In this document: one piece after another, positions 49,785 to 60,534 of the stretch | Position numbering within the stretch: the first letter of the stretch is position 1 | Layout: the number at the start of each line of letters is the position of its first letter | NCBI RefSeq assembly: GCF_048594095.1 | Contig: NC_132807.1 | Span: 14,747,248-14,811,247 of the forward strand | From: Paramormyrops kingsleyae | Taxonomy: Eukaryota > Chordata > Actinopteri > Osteoglossiformes > Mormyridae | Direction of reading: 5' to 3' | Length of the DNA: 64,000 bases | Position numbers and translations under genes: made by a program | Notes under the pieces: generated by a model | Database searches by the model: none | What the model was told of the DNA's origin: nothing | Seen by the model: only the letters and a program-made list of their open reading frames with translations

Positions 49785-50429
49785 AAAATATTATCGCTGC
49801 AACATCTAATCGATAATGTTGATAATAATAGGTAATGAAAATAGTTGACAACAAATTGTCATCGATTAATTGCATTTTTGCATTTGTAAAAATTGTGTAT
49901 AATGACATCACCACCTTGCCGCATTAACATTGGTGTGAAGCATGAACCTAGTTCATGCTTCTCTCTTATTGTGTGCTACCATAATGGTATGTGCATGGTT
50001 GTGCATACACTACATTTGTTATAAATCATTAGCAAGTTAAATATGGCAGAGACAGCGGATCTTTGTTTCTATGCCACTTTGTCACTTTAAATAGAGATTC
50101 TGTACACTGTGACTTAAAAATACCGTTTAAATCAGGGTTATTCAAATCACGGTCCTTGAGGTCTGAGCACTGCTGGGTTTCCAGCCTTCCTTTACCTGTG
50201 AGCCAGGTGTGAAGCCTCTGACCAATTAGTAATTGTTAAACTAACTACCTGGGAGAACTGAAAACAAGGCCTGGATTTCGAGGTCCAGATTTGAAGAGCC
50301 CTGGTTTAAATAAAGCATTTGCACTTTTCTTAAAACCCTGTCCTTTTGCGCAACTAATTGATTAGTTGATCACCTGATCAAATGATTAATCAATTATCAA
50401 AAGAATGTTTTTGCTGCCCTAAAAATACA
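49785..50429. mobile_element. hAT-like non-autonomous element, interrupted
   Basis: The left part (CGCTGCAACATCTAATCGAT..CATCGATTAATTGC) and right part (GCAACTAATTGATTAG..ATTAATCAATTATC..GCTGCCCTA) resemble opposite ends of the common fish hAT MITE that begins TAGGGCTGCAACTAACGATT. The outermost bases are decayed. An unrelated element at 50126-50310 splits it. Confidence 0.62.
50126..50310. mobile_element. Small MITE with 23-bp inverted ends, nested in the hAT-like element
   Basis: The left end TTTAAATCAGGGTTATTCAA and the complement of the right end TTTAAACCAGGGCTCTTCAA match over about 23 bp with four mismatches. At 185 bp it has no coding capacity. The interior (GTGAGCCAGGTGTGAAGCCT, CAATTAGTAATTGTTAAACT) follows a repeat I recall from many fish introns. 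Confidence 0.78.
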
Positions 50430-50772
50430 TTGTAGTATTAATTGCAGAACAGGAAAGCTTTTGCAGAAATCTCTGAAGTCGGTTATTTTGAGGAAAAAAT
50501 ATTTTTAATAAAGAAGTCGCATACTCACATGAGAATCTCATGACAGCATATATCCTCTGATGAGAAGTTTCCAGCTAAACACCCCACAGACATAGCACAG
50601 ATGATGCTTACACTGTCCAGCAGTCTGTGCCAGAAGACAAGGGCAACATCAGAGGGATTCCAGTATGTTAAATAGGTGCCAAAGTGTCTTCTGGGAGCAG
50701 GCTGATCATAGGAAGTGGTGGCTGGGATGTACTGACCACCCCGAATATCTGCTTTTCTCCACTTTGTTCCAG

Positions 50773-50889
50773 ACATGAGGAAATGTTCCGACAAAGAGTT
50801 TCGTTGTACTGACGGCAGCTGTATTGCCGAGCACTGGTACTGTGACGGCGACACAGACTGCAAGGACGGCTCCGATGAGGAGAACTGCC
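50773..50889 (+). CDS. lrp4: lrp4 exon encoding LDLa repeat 4
   Basis: A 117-bp, phase 1-1 exon encodes the fourth LDLa repeat. The acceptor is TTTGTTCCAG and the donor GTGAGT. It encodes MRKCSDKEFRCTDGSC, then IAEHWYCDGDTDCKDGSDE and ENC, a characteristic LRP4 sequence. Six cysteines and the calcium-binding acidic residues are complete. The split codon with the previous exon gives G|AC (Asp), as in the DMRKC linker of known LRP4 proteins. Confidence 0.96.
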
Positions 50890-52665
50890 GTGAGTCACGT
50901 CTGCCCAGAGCGGCACTGCACTTCCACATGATACAAAATGTGTAGCAGATCTAAAATAAAAAATAAAAATAATGATTTAATAATAATATAATAAGAATAC
51001 TAATCCAAGAATAGGCAGTATAATGGCAGCAGTGGTTGGCTGGAAAAGTGAATGCCTGGCATGCATAAGCTAATGAGGAGTCCTACCATGCCCTGTGTCC
51101 TTTTGACTCTCCCATGAAACTGGCCAATCAGGCTGCTGCACTGAGACTGCTGAATTGGGGCCTGTTGTAACAGCATGGTTGTCCTCCCACCGGCACTCCA
51201 GTCTCGCTCGGTCTCTTGCGAAAGCCCTGGGTATTACTGTCGCCGAGTGGAGATCAGCGCACTGCAAAGCTGTGAGGGGAAAATCCTTTCATGTCATTAT
51301 CTGTCCCGAAGAATGCCAGTGTTAAAACTTGAATTATGAGTTATGAGCTGTTCAGCTAAAGCTGCTAATTTATGGCTCTCATGCTCGATTGTTAAATAAT
51401 GAAGTTTCTCTCCTGTTACTTCGCCAGAACCCGATACACTGATTTCTTTGATTTGCTTTAAATAGACTGCCTGGAGACACTGAATGCAATTAACAGTGTA
51501 ATATTTGTTGCAGTCTCTTACATCTGAGATTGATTAGGGTTTTGGCAACATGTTTTTCATACTTAAAATCTACTTTTTCTGAAGTGTTTTTTTGGAGAAT
51601 TTGTATGGGAATGATCCGAGATTGTGATTACAACTATCTGAGCTATAGTTGTGACTTTTACCCATAAGAATTAGGGTTACAGCCCATGCACATCTCACAT
51701 TATCTGACATTAACATTTCCTTTTCACAATTATCAAATTCCTATAAAGAAAGGATAAAGCTTGAGGGGACCAATGATCATAAAGGAATTTGATTCTTTGG
51801 AAGTGGAATTTAACACTATCAGCTAACTGACATCTGAGATATACGCATTTCAACAAAACATTTTGGCTTATTATCCTCTTGTCTCCTGAATTGCAGCCAA
51901 AGTCTGCGATGGTATCTTACCTTCTGCTTGCATGATGCATGCCCACACAGCTCATCTTTGTATTTTTTTTTAAATATATGTCCTCCTTGAAACAAAAAGT
52001 TTCAGAATACAGTAAATCGATACGGCAGAGCAATAAAATGCTGCATAGTATAATTTTTTTCGCCAGACCTTTTCTAGGCTGATGTGTCATGCAACAGAAA
52101 AGAGGTATCCAGAGATTACATGGTGCAATAGTAAGAGTGCCCATCTAGTGTCAATTATGATACCAAAGGGACGTCCGGTATTGCATAATGTGCATGCGAC
52201 CACAAAGATGGAATCCCAAGGCATGAAGACTGTCTGGATATACTGGACTATATGTAAAAGTAGGGTTAGGGGAGCTTTTGGGCTTTCGGATGTTCATCAC
52301 AAAAAGATGAATGAAAAGTAACCCCAATCTCTGACTACTGAAAGTTCGTCCTCTGTAAAAACTTTTTTTTTCTAAAAGACATCAAAGCTCCTCTCTGATG
52401 CTGTCAGCTGGCTAATGGCAGAGCTTTCATCTGTGTAGATAAATGCCCCGGTTGCAAATGGAAAGGATTGATGGGGAATTTTGTACTTGACAGTTCATCA
52501 CTTGGGGGTGAGGAGTGGGTGGATGATCATGTCGGATCATCATCCGAATGGATATGCGACAGCCAATGTGTGCGGTTATGACTGACCGCTGCTTTTTATG
52601 GTGGTCTACATTTTGCCAGATGTTATCATTATTGCACTTTTCTTTTGATTGTATCTGTGCTTCAG

Positions 52666-52702
52666 GAGGTTTTAATTTTTTTTTTTTTGGGGGGGGGGGG
52701 GG
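52666..52702. repeat. Poly-T / poly-G tract
   Basis: A T-run passes directly into a run of about fourteen G. Confidence 0.9.
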
Positions 52703-52723
52703 TAGCTTGGGTGAAACGTGGTA

Positions 52724-53287
52724 CAGACACTCCTCGCTTAACAACCTACCTGTTTAATGACCACTGGACTCATGACTCTCTGACCAGTCGGGATTGTACG
52801 CTGTAGAAACATCAATGCGGCGACTTGGCATCAAGTATCTCATCTCGCGGCATCCTTTCTCAGTCTCGTTCCCGCAGTCGGTCAGTATTCACACCACTAG
52901 CATTCGCAAACTCCAAGACTGCATATTTTTATGTACGCATTTTTATACACAGTAATGTGTAATGCATGTTATGCAAATTAAAACAGTTTTCAGGTGGTAG
53001 TTTCCTTTAGACTTTTTCTTTATTCAGAATAAATAAAAAAGATTACCTGTATTTACAGTAGTCAAACCTCAGTAATGTATATTAGAGCTGATTTCCATTA
53101 TTTATTACAGTATGAAGTACACTACCGGAATATACTAAAAATGTTATAAATGGTGGAAAAGTGACATTAAAACAATATCTAAAGATGGTTGGCACAAACC
53201 CACTACCAGTATATTATGCTTGAAATATCAGTAAAGAGGTGACTCCTCGCTGATCGGAATGGAACTCGGTCATTAAGTGAGGAGTGT
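52724..53287. mobile_element. Tigger/pogo-like element, about 560 bp
   Basis: The left end CAGACACTCCTCGCTTAACA..CCTGTTTAATGACC and the right end GGTCATTAAGTGAGGAGTGT are inverted repeats of a Tigger-like type. The left flank is TA (52722-52723); the right flank TTA at 53287-53289 allows a TA target but the last bases are changed. The interior is AT-rich and non-coding. Confidence 0.75.
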
Positions 53288-54621
53288 TACATCCAGGTTT
53301 CATCCCAGAAGTGAGGACATAAGGCAATCTGGACGTTTCTTGATCATTATAAGGTATAGGTCAAATATAAGAGACAACATAAGATACAATATCACACACA
53401 TTTAAGTAAGCCTCTGTAGTGGCAGTGCTTGGTTAGTTTTGGTTCTTGCCGCATGCCACAGATGTGGTTAAATACGTCCGCTAACGTCCAATATGTCTGC
53501 TTCAGATGTCTCTCAATTACTTTTATTACGGCTCCTATGGGACCTTGAATGTAAGTACAACTGGACATTACTCGATAGGACATGTCGATGGGTGGCTGTA
53601 GTCACGTAGACCATCAATTAAATTACATTCCCCTATGATTTGTGATAGGATCTATCGATATATAAATAGTAGGAGTGTTTCATTTGCTATAAAACCATAT
53701 ATAAATATGTACTCGACCAAACATACAAATCTGCAGATGAAGTATGAAGGTTTTCTTGGCAGACCGCAGAACAGATCCCCTGCATTATTTTATGCATTGC
53801 ATCACCTTCTCATTTCTATATTTGACATTGGTAGCACTTCAAAAGTGAGGCAGGTGTGCATTATAGTCTTGATCCTGCCTTTGTGGTTTTGTTCTGTTCT
53901 GCTGAGGGTGTGTACAGCGTGGAACTTTTGAACTTCTATGGATATGCTCACTATTCAGTGAATGCTGGTGAAAAGCAGAGGGCATGGAAGATAAATATTC
54001 AGTTTCAAAGCCACTCTTTTGAATGAGTGAATAGACATGAAAGAGTAAAGCTTGCAGTATATATGAGATTTTTTGCAACCTTATGGTTGTTTTCATAGTC
54101 CTTACTGTGTACTTTTCATAAAGGCAGCAGGTGCTTCATACAAATAATAAAGAACATATCAAACCTTAATAATAAAAATGATCACATGACAATAAATGCC
54201 TTAATACCTTTAATTATCATCAAAAGCCATGGGATTGTAACATCGCTTGGAATACCTAACATCTGTTTTGCGGCTTATTTATATATGAATGTCGCATAGA
54301 TGGTTGCTAAAATTCACAACAGCTGTCATAGAGTCGTGTCAGCGGAAAGAGTAAAAAGAGTAATATTTATAATAACCGTCCATTCTTTACAATGCATTCA
54401 CAGGTTTGGATTTAACATATCCTTACAGAACAGTAATTTTTGTAATCTGTATATTTATAAGTTTTCATTTTTCTCTCAAATTATGAAATGCATGTCCAGG
54501 GTCACCAATTTTGTACAACTGGAAAATCTTTGCTGTGTGGCCTCAGTGTAGCATCTGTGATCTGTTACTCGTGTTTCTTTCAGTCGACATTGAAATAATT
54601 TGGTAAATATGTTCTCTGTAG

Positions 54622-54750
54622 CCTCTGATGTGATGGCGGCCACATGCAGCATGGAAGAATTTCAGTGCTCCTACGGCCGCTGCATCCTGGACATCTACCA
54701 CTGCGACGGAGACGACGACTGTGGGGACTGGTCTGATGAGTCGGACTGCT
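54622..54750 (+). CDS. lrp4: lrp4 exon encoding LDLa repeat 5
   Basis: A 129-bp, phase 1-1 exon encodes the fifth LDLa repeat plus a short, more variable linker at its start (PSDVMAAT). The acceptor is TTCTCTGTAG and the donor GTAAGG. The repeat reads CSMEEFQCSYGRC, then ILDIYHCDGDDDCGDWSDE and SDC. The motif ILDIYHCDGDDDCGDWSDE is highly specific for LRP4. Six cysteines and the calcium cage are intact. The linker differs from mammals in sequence but not much in length, as expected for a spacer between modules. Confidence 0.95.
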
Positions 54751-57147
54751 GTAAGGGCCATATCCAGCTGTATCTCTCTCTGCATGGGTTTGTGCGTGAT
54801 GTAGGTCTGAATGATGTTTTTAATCTGAAGCAAGATCCATGAGCACGGTCCAAGTTATCTGATCCCAAAAATCCCCGTCACGCTCTCCCCTCTGATCTCA
54901 GCTTCTTATCTCATCCTCGTTTCTTTAACCTCGGTGCTCTCCCTTCTCCGTTTTCCCTTGAACGCACAGCTGCACAGGAGAAAAGTCATCTCGACTGAAT
55001 AGACAGCGACATCCCTTCATCATTCTGCATTTTTAACTGTGATCACCCCATTCCCTGGATCTGAGGCTCTCATTAAACTAGGAGATATTTTTTCAATCAG
55101 AAGAAACTGGTGTTTTGAAGCAGTTTTCAACACAGTCATAAGAAAAATCGCTAGGTTAATCGGTGACCTCAGAGAGTAAACACTGTGGCTCTCTTACTGA
55201 ACCTGGGTTGATGGTTTCATAGCGTGTTGATGCCTGCGCCTTAGGCAGTTACAGCGAATGGAAGTTTATTTATTTTTATCAACACAATCCTAATAATACT
55301 TATATTACTGGCTTATAGGTTATTCAATTAATTTATTTCCATATAAAACCAGACATCACGCATTACAGCAAAAGGATAACTTTAAATATTAAAAGTAGGA
55401 TTGAAACTATGGCTGAACAATATGGAAAAACACACATTGTGGTATTTTTAAATTTTACAATAAATATGAAAATTTACCTAAAACGAGCTGTAGCCAAATA
55501 TAACATCTTACCGATAGTGAACAATAGTGTCTGATTTTACTGGAAAAGGCAAGTCAGTAGTTCATATTCTCACCAAAAATCTCTACTAGCAGAGTGACAA
55601 TAACATAATTCACAGAACATGGATTTTAGTACCTTTTGTAACAGCCATGACAGCATAAATGTACATATAAAATGAACAGCAGTGTTTTCAGATTCTCTAA
55701 CTTGTTGCTGCAGGTTGTGCAAACAGACCCAAAGCAGTGCCGCCGAATCACTTGCTTTTGCTCAGTGTCCATCTGTGGGATGCAAAATATTTCCTTGTTG
55801 CGAAAGTCAAATGTCTTCTAGTGATCAGGTTTTGTTTGCTTGCTCACCTCACTTATTTTTGTTACATTTCTCAGAAATGCACCACATAATGAGTGAGCAA
55901 GGACAAAAGTGATTGATTGGCTTAGAAAGATTATTAATGTATGAAAAAATTACAGCTAATTATATTGCTGGCAAATAATTCAAATAGCTCATTTATCTTT
56001 TTTTTTCCTGATTATGTACACGCCTTCAAATATTCGACAATGCATACTCATCCCTAGTCTGTATAGAGCCTGTGGAAGACTGCAGTCTGATAACATCACT
56101 GGCCATCAGTTAGTTACAGGATGGCATCTTCCTGGAATCTAGCTGCCTTTGACGGAGAATATATCCCCCTGCCTAAATTGCTGCATTATATGGGGCGTCA
56201 AACACAATGGAGTTATGATCTAAAAACAGTCCTCAAGCAGCTTGTAGTGGCTTTAGAGTTCACCTTCATACAAGAATGTTGTCATCAGTGCTATCTAGTA
56301 TCATCTTGGAAGGATTTTTTTTTTATTTTGTTTTTGCAAGTAATCACTTGTGCAGGGCTATATTAAACATAGTGTAGGAGGATGAGTGAAATGTCACACT
56401 CAAAATGAAGTGTTTTATAAATTAGATTATAATGTAGAACCATAAAGAAAATAAACATTCCAGCGAATGCTCCACCCTTCGCAAATCTCACCCCACAATG
56501 ATTTTTTTTTTTTCTTAACCTGAGCTTCTGACACGTTTTTCCCCTCACTCATCTTTTGGAAATCTGAGAGAGGTTCAAAGCTAAGCAAACAGCCCTGAAC
56601 AATATGGCAAAAGAACATTCCAGTCTTGACTCATCTTCAGATGACATTCTTCAGCCATTCTCTTGTGTCAAAGACACTATCAAGGCTTCTTTGTTTAATT
56701 CAGGAATGTCTACTTGGCTGAGTCATACACATAATGAAATATCTTCATCAGTCTGGGCTCTTTGGTCTGTAAATTAGTTGAGTCAGTGTGATAGGCAGGG
56801 TTTTAGCTGATAAGTCTAGCTGGGCAGATTGAAGAATGACGTAATGCCTACCTTTTAATGTGGGTAGCGAGGCACCTGTTGTTTTGCCTCTCGAAATCAG
56901 ATAAATAGCGGTGTTTTTTTCTGTGAGCAGGTGTGAATGGAGATTATATTTGTGTCTCCCACTCTCTTACCCATCTCATCCAGTATCTTCCATTTCTTTA
57001 GTTCAGTATTAATAGGCTTGACATGACATGACCATTTGACAGGAACCAAGTGTAGTGACTCCCGGTGGCCCTTCATCGCCTGATGTTTAGCATGATAAGT
57101 GCGTGAGGTACCGTCCATTAAGTTTGTAGTTTCCCTCTGCATTACAG
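54751..57147 (+). other. lrp4: lrp4 intron between LDLa5 and LDLa6 exons (2.4 kb)
   Basis: A GTAAGG...TTACAG intron. No mobile element or gene was recognised in it. Confidence 0.85.
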
Positions 57148-57267
57148 CTTCCCACCAGCCCTGCCGTTCTGTGGAGTTCATGTGCAGCAGTGGTATGTGC
57201 ATCAACGCGGGCTGGCGATGCGACGGCGAGTTTGACTGCGATGACCAGTCTGACGAGAAGAACTGCA
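57148..57267 (+). CDS. lrp4: lrp4 exon encoding LDLa repeat 6
   Basis: A 120-bp, phase 1-1 exon encodes the sixth LDLa repeat. The acceptor is GCATTACAG and the donor GTGAGT. The translation is SSHQPCRSVEFMCSSGMC, then INAGWRCDGEFDCDDQSDE and KNC. Six cysteines are present and the acidic calcium ligands are complete. Joining to the next exon makes an Asn-Cys-Thr sequon at the boundary (NC|T), also present in mammalian LRP4, so N-glycosylation there is possible. Only 123 bp separate it from the LDLa7 exon. Confidence 0.96.
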
Positions 57268-57390
57268 GTGAGTGTTTATCTGCCATCACTTGCTTGCCAG
57301 AACGAGTTGGTCACGACCCAGCATTGTTCACCAGGAAAAGTGTGTGCGTCTCTGTGCGGGTGAACACTCACACCGTTTGATCTCCTTTAG
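57268..57390 (+). other. lrp4: lrp4 intron between LDLa6 and LDLa7 exons (123 bp)
   Basis: A short GTGAGT...CTTTAG intron. An in-frame TGA at 57378-57380 would terminate a retained transcript. Confidence 0.93.
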
Positions 57391-57516
57391 CCACCTCCAT
57401 GTGCACCGCCGAACAGTTCCGCTGCGCGTCCGGCCGCTGTGTCCGGTTGTCATGGCGATGCGATGGTGAAAATGACTGCTCGGACGGCAGCGACGAGGAT
57501 GGCTGTGAGAAAACAG
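57391..57516 (+). CDS. lrp4: lrp4 exon encoding LDLa repeat 7
   Basis: A 126-bp, phase 1-1 exon encodes the seventh LDLa repeat. The acceptor is TCTCCTTTAG and the donor GTAAAG. It reads TTSMCTAEQFRCASGRC, then VRLSWRCDGENDCSDGSDE, ending GCEKTG. Six cysteines and the calcium cage are intact. In LRP4 the repeats closest to the first beta-propeller are reported to contribute to the agrin-binding unit, so this exon is functionally central in the known family. The match to LRP4 is strong along its whole length. Confidence 0.96.
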
Positions 57517-58300
57517 GTAAAGGAGGTGTTGAGCCACAACACACTACTGAACATCACATATTCATGTCTCCAGCACTTTCACCAGGAAGCTCTCTGCTGT
57601 TTGTGTATGATGGTCTTTGATAAGCCAAGTGCATAAAGTAACTTGACAGTGTCCATTAATTTAATAATTAAAGGAAAAACAATACAGTCATAATACTGAT
57701 TATTCTGCCATAGCTTCATGTTGTGTTTATTTGTCAAAATGGGAATCAATTTCTTACAGGATATTTACAGTGGGCACAGTCAGTCCTGTGCATGGCCTTA
57801 GTCTGGTCTATATCCTGTGCATGGCCTCAGGGTGGTCTATATCCTGTGCGTGGCCTCAGGCCGGTCTATATCCTGTGCTTGGCCTCAGGCCGGTCTATAT
57901 CCTGTTCGTGTCCTCAGGCCGGTCTATATCCTGTGCATGGCCTCAGGCTGGTCTATATCTTGTGCGTGGCCTCAGGCCGGTCTATATCCTGTGCGTGGCC
58001 TCAGGCCGGTCTATATCCTGTGCGTGGCCTCAGGCCGGTCTATATCCTGTGCGTGGCCTCAGGCCGGTCTATATCCTGTGCGTGGCCTCAGGCTGGTCTA
58101 TATTCTCTGCATGGCTGCAGGGCAGAGTTAAAACCATATAACATTCAGCCCAATGTATAGCCTTTGGTTAATGGCAGCCCCACCAGTGTCAGTTTAGAGG
58201 GCATTTGAATTAGCAGTGTTCACATGAAAATGCAGCTCTTTGGAATATGTGCTGACCTTTTGCATTAACATTTTGGCTCCCCTGGACACGCTGGTTGCAG
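57517..58300 (+). other. lrp4: lrp4 intron between LDLa7 and LDLa8 exons (784 bp)
   Basis: A GTAAAG...TTGCAG intron. Nearly half of it is the 29-bp minisatellite at 57779-58126. Confidence 0.92.
57779..58126. repeat. 29-bp minisatellite, about 12 copies
   Basis: The unit is CTATATCCTGTGCGTGGCCT followed by CAGGCCGGT. Copies 3 and 8 to 10 follow this consensus exactly; the first and last copies are divergent, as usual at array edges. Each consensus unit has an 11-bp palindrome, GGCCTCAGGCC. Because 29 is not a multiple of three, the array is open in all three forward frames and creates spurious repetitive proteins of 104-145 residues. Confidence 0.97.
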
Positions 58301-58426
58301 AAAACCCGCCTTGTGCCCCTGACCAGTTCCTGTGTGGAAACGGTCGCTGCATCGGCCTGCGAAAGGTGTGCAATGAGGTCAGCGACTGTGGGGATGGCAC
58401 AGATGAGCACCCTATGCAGGAATGCG
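58301..58426 (+). CDS. lrp4: lrp4 exon encoding LDLa repeat 8
   Basis: A 126-bp, phase 1-1 exon encodes the eighth and last LDLa repeat of the N-terminal cluster. The acceptor is TGGTTGCAG and the donor GTGAGT. It reads ENPPCAPDQFLCGNGRC, then IGLRKVCNEVSDCGDGTDE and HPMQEC. The usual CDG before the calcium loop is CNE here; mammalian LRP4 repeat 8 also has Asn at the first of these positions, so this is a feature of the repeat and not decay. The following 249-bp intron has no in-frame stop, so the reading frame runs on into the EGF1 exon. Confidence 0.95.
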
Positions 58427-58675
58427 GTGAGTCTGACCCACAACCCTTTCAGCATGCCAGTCAGCGTGGAAGCCACATGAAACTGCATGTTTGCACGCCT
58501 CCGAGTCAGAGCTGGTATGTCACTCAGCATAGATTTCAGAAAATAAATTTGGTCAGGGAACTCCCTGATTTGTCACAGATATGTGACAGAAAATATGGAC
58601 TAGAGTCTCATGCAAAATGTGAAGTACACCGTAAGCCAATATCTGACCCTCCTGTATATGTCTTCTGGCCCCCAG
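58427..58675 (+). other. lrp4: lrp4 intron between LDLa8 and EGF1 exons (249 bp, open in frame)
   Basis: A GTGAGT...CCCCCAG intron. Its length is exactly 83 codons and it has no stop in the lrp4 frame. Standard splicing is expected from the strong sites and from the LRP4 family, in which these 83 residues are absent. Confidence 0.9.
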
Positions 58676-58810
58676 GTCCAAGGTCCAGTGATGAGAACTG
58701 CAGCGTGAACAATGGTGGCTGTTCTCAGAAGTGCCGCATGACTCGCGGCATGGTCCAGTGCACCTGCCACACAGGCTACAGGCTGGCTGAGGATGGGAGG
58801 AGCTGCCAAG
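58676..58810 (+). CDS. lrp4: lrp4 exon encoding EGF-like module 1
   Basis: A 135-bp, phase 1-1 exon encodes the first EGF-like module, which follows the LDLa cluster. The acceptor is TGGCCCCCAG and the donor GTGAGC. The core is CSVNNGGCSQKC, then CTCHTGYRLAEDGRSC, with six cysteines in EGF spacing. It lacks the D-x-D/N-E start of calcium-binding EGF modules, as in known LRP4. The start reads DENCSVNNGG; Asn-Cys-Ser is a potential glycosylation sequon, where the human protein has Asn-Cys-Asn. The preceding linker (GPRSS) is variable between species. Confidence 0.95.
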
Positions 58811-59303
58811 GTGAGCAGCGCCAGGGCGAGCAGCGCCGGGGCTGCATGCAAACACGCCAATCAGCTGCATTCATCAGTAGTGCTTTGGATCTTGTATCCC
58901 TGATATGTGGTATATTGTTTGTGAGACTTTTTTGAGTTTCTCATAATTCTACATTTGGCTTGTCTGCCAGCTGTACTAAAAGCAGCCTAACAAACTAGGA
59001 ATACATTATGAGTCATGGATTTCACATGATCTATGACTAAATATTACTTAAGAGATGCATTCTTTGCCTGGAAGTGTTACTTTTTTTTTAGCACATCTGA
59101 GGCTCTTAAGCAGATGACCTGTTTTTTCTGTGATTAGGGAGGGATGTTTTTTATCTAGCCTCCCTCTCTCTGTAGTTGCTGCATGACAGATATCTGACCA
59201 AACCGGCTCTCAGTCCCACAGTATATCTAGTTTACCTTAAAGGCAGATCCTAGCTGTGCATTTATTTCTCACAGGAATTGTCCTAATCAGAGGAGTTCTG
59301 ACA

Positions 59304-60311
59304 TAGGCCACTTTGCCACCGCACCAGATACCGTATTTTTGGGCAATAGTACGGTACTTCAAGGTGTTGGTTTTCCACTGCCGTAAAAACTGGTGCTGGC
59401 ACCGAATGACATCACAATGCGAGGCAGGACATTTTGTACTGAGTCCTAAAAATGGCTGCAGTGTATTATAGGGATGGACGATGTGTGATATTGATACCAA
59501 AGTTGCATGTTATGGACATGCAATTTTAACATCACTAGTCAGCTAGATTGAGATCAGGCTTTTTCTTACCTTTAATTCTGTATGGACATTATAGCACAGG
59601 GAATTTAAGTTTTGCTGAAACATTTTTACTCTGTCATGGGGAAAAATAACTTTTTGCAAAACTAGTTTTGCAATATTAATTATTATTCCTTTTTCAAGAT
59701 TATCTAGTATATGTTTAAAAATCAGTTTAAAGTTTACCTTTGCTGCTTTTTGAATGAGTGCTGATTGCGTTCTCCAAGACAATCACAATCATTTTTAGCC
59801 ATGATGTTTAAATCACTCATATACGGGTTTCAGAGTTAATTTATGTTTCCTTTTTTGTTTTATAAATACCCTAATTTATATTGGGGTACAATACATTGCA
59901 ATACTTGAAAATCTTCCAATTACTATTATAATTATTATATAAAACCTTATTTCTTGTCATGCCATGGTGATCTTGTTGTATCTGTTCTTCTGACCAGATC
60001 ACAATTAAAGCTTTGTTGACTTCATTTGTTCATGCAGGAATTACCATTACTTTCTTTCATTTTTATTTATAGTTGGTTTCTGAGTTTGCAACTTTGTTCA
60101 AGACAGCAGTTGTATTGTGCTTCAGAACCTGTCTTTTTGCATAACCAATTGACAAAGAAAGTCCCACCCCAAAGTACCATAGTACCAAAAAAGTCCCATA
60201 GCTAGTTTGGCACTTTTGATACTGGAACTTCTTGTACTGGAACTCAATGTAGAAAGTGCCAAAAGTACTGTACCAAAATGATGGTACTTGATGCAGTGGA
60301 AAAGCGCCTAT
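59304..60311. mobile_element. Putative hAT-like element with inverted ends
   Basis: The left end TAGGCCACTTTGCCACCGCA..AGATACCG and the complement of the right end TAGGCGCTTTTCCACTGCAT..AGTACCAT match over about 30 bp with several mismatches. The right end, with AGTGGAAAAGCGCCTA, resembles a common fish hAT terminus. About 1 kb with no intact coding frame. Other repeats may be nested within it, for example near 59480. Confidence 0.6.
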
Positions 60312-60534
60312 AGTTTTTTCTTGTATTTGTCTCTGACTGCAGAACAAATAGCATGCTTCCTTTTAGCTCACATCCTTGACTTACACTGAAGCTCTCCGCT
60401 GCTATTCTAGTTTGTATTCTCTTTAGGCTGCCTCCAGAATTTTCTGTGTGTAATTGTATTCCCTGGATTTCAGGGAATACATATGATTTCAGCACTGATC
60501 CGCTGCCTCCATAGAGTCCTTGGTATGTAAGGAG

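Larger units (their letters stand above)
48677..50772 (+). other. lrp4: lrp4 intron between LDLa3 and LDLa4 exons (2.1 kb)
   Basis: A GTAAGT...TTCCAG intron. Its right half is occupied by an hAT-like MITE with another small element inserted in it. Confidence 0.9.
50890..54621 (+). other. lrp4: lrp4 intron between LDLa4 and LDLa5 exons (3.7 kb)
   Basis: A GTGAGT...CTGTAG intron. It contains a Tigger-like element (52724-53287) immediately after a T-run/G-run tract. The rest is AT-rich without recognised genes; frames such as 52082-52321 and 53635-53931 show no domain. Confidence 0.85.

Noticed and set aside
50525..50929. 134-codon - strand frame across the LDLa4 exon
   Set aside because: It is a shadow of the LDLa4 exon and its flanking intron; the + strand has conserved cysteines and splice sites.
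57723..58160. Long repetitive proteins of 104-145 residues in three overlapping + frames
   Set aside because: They are the 29-bp minisatellite read in its three frames and lie inside an lrp4 intron.
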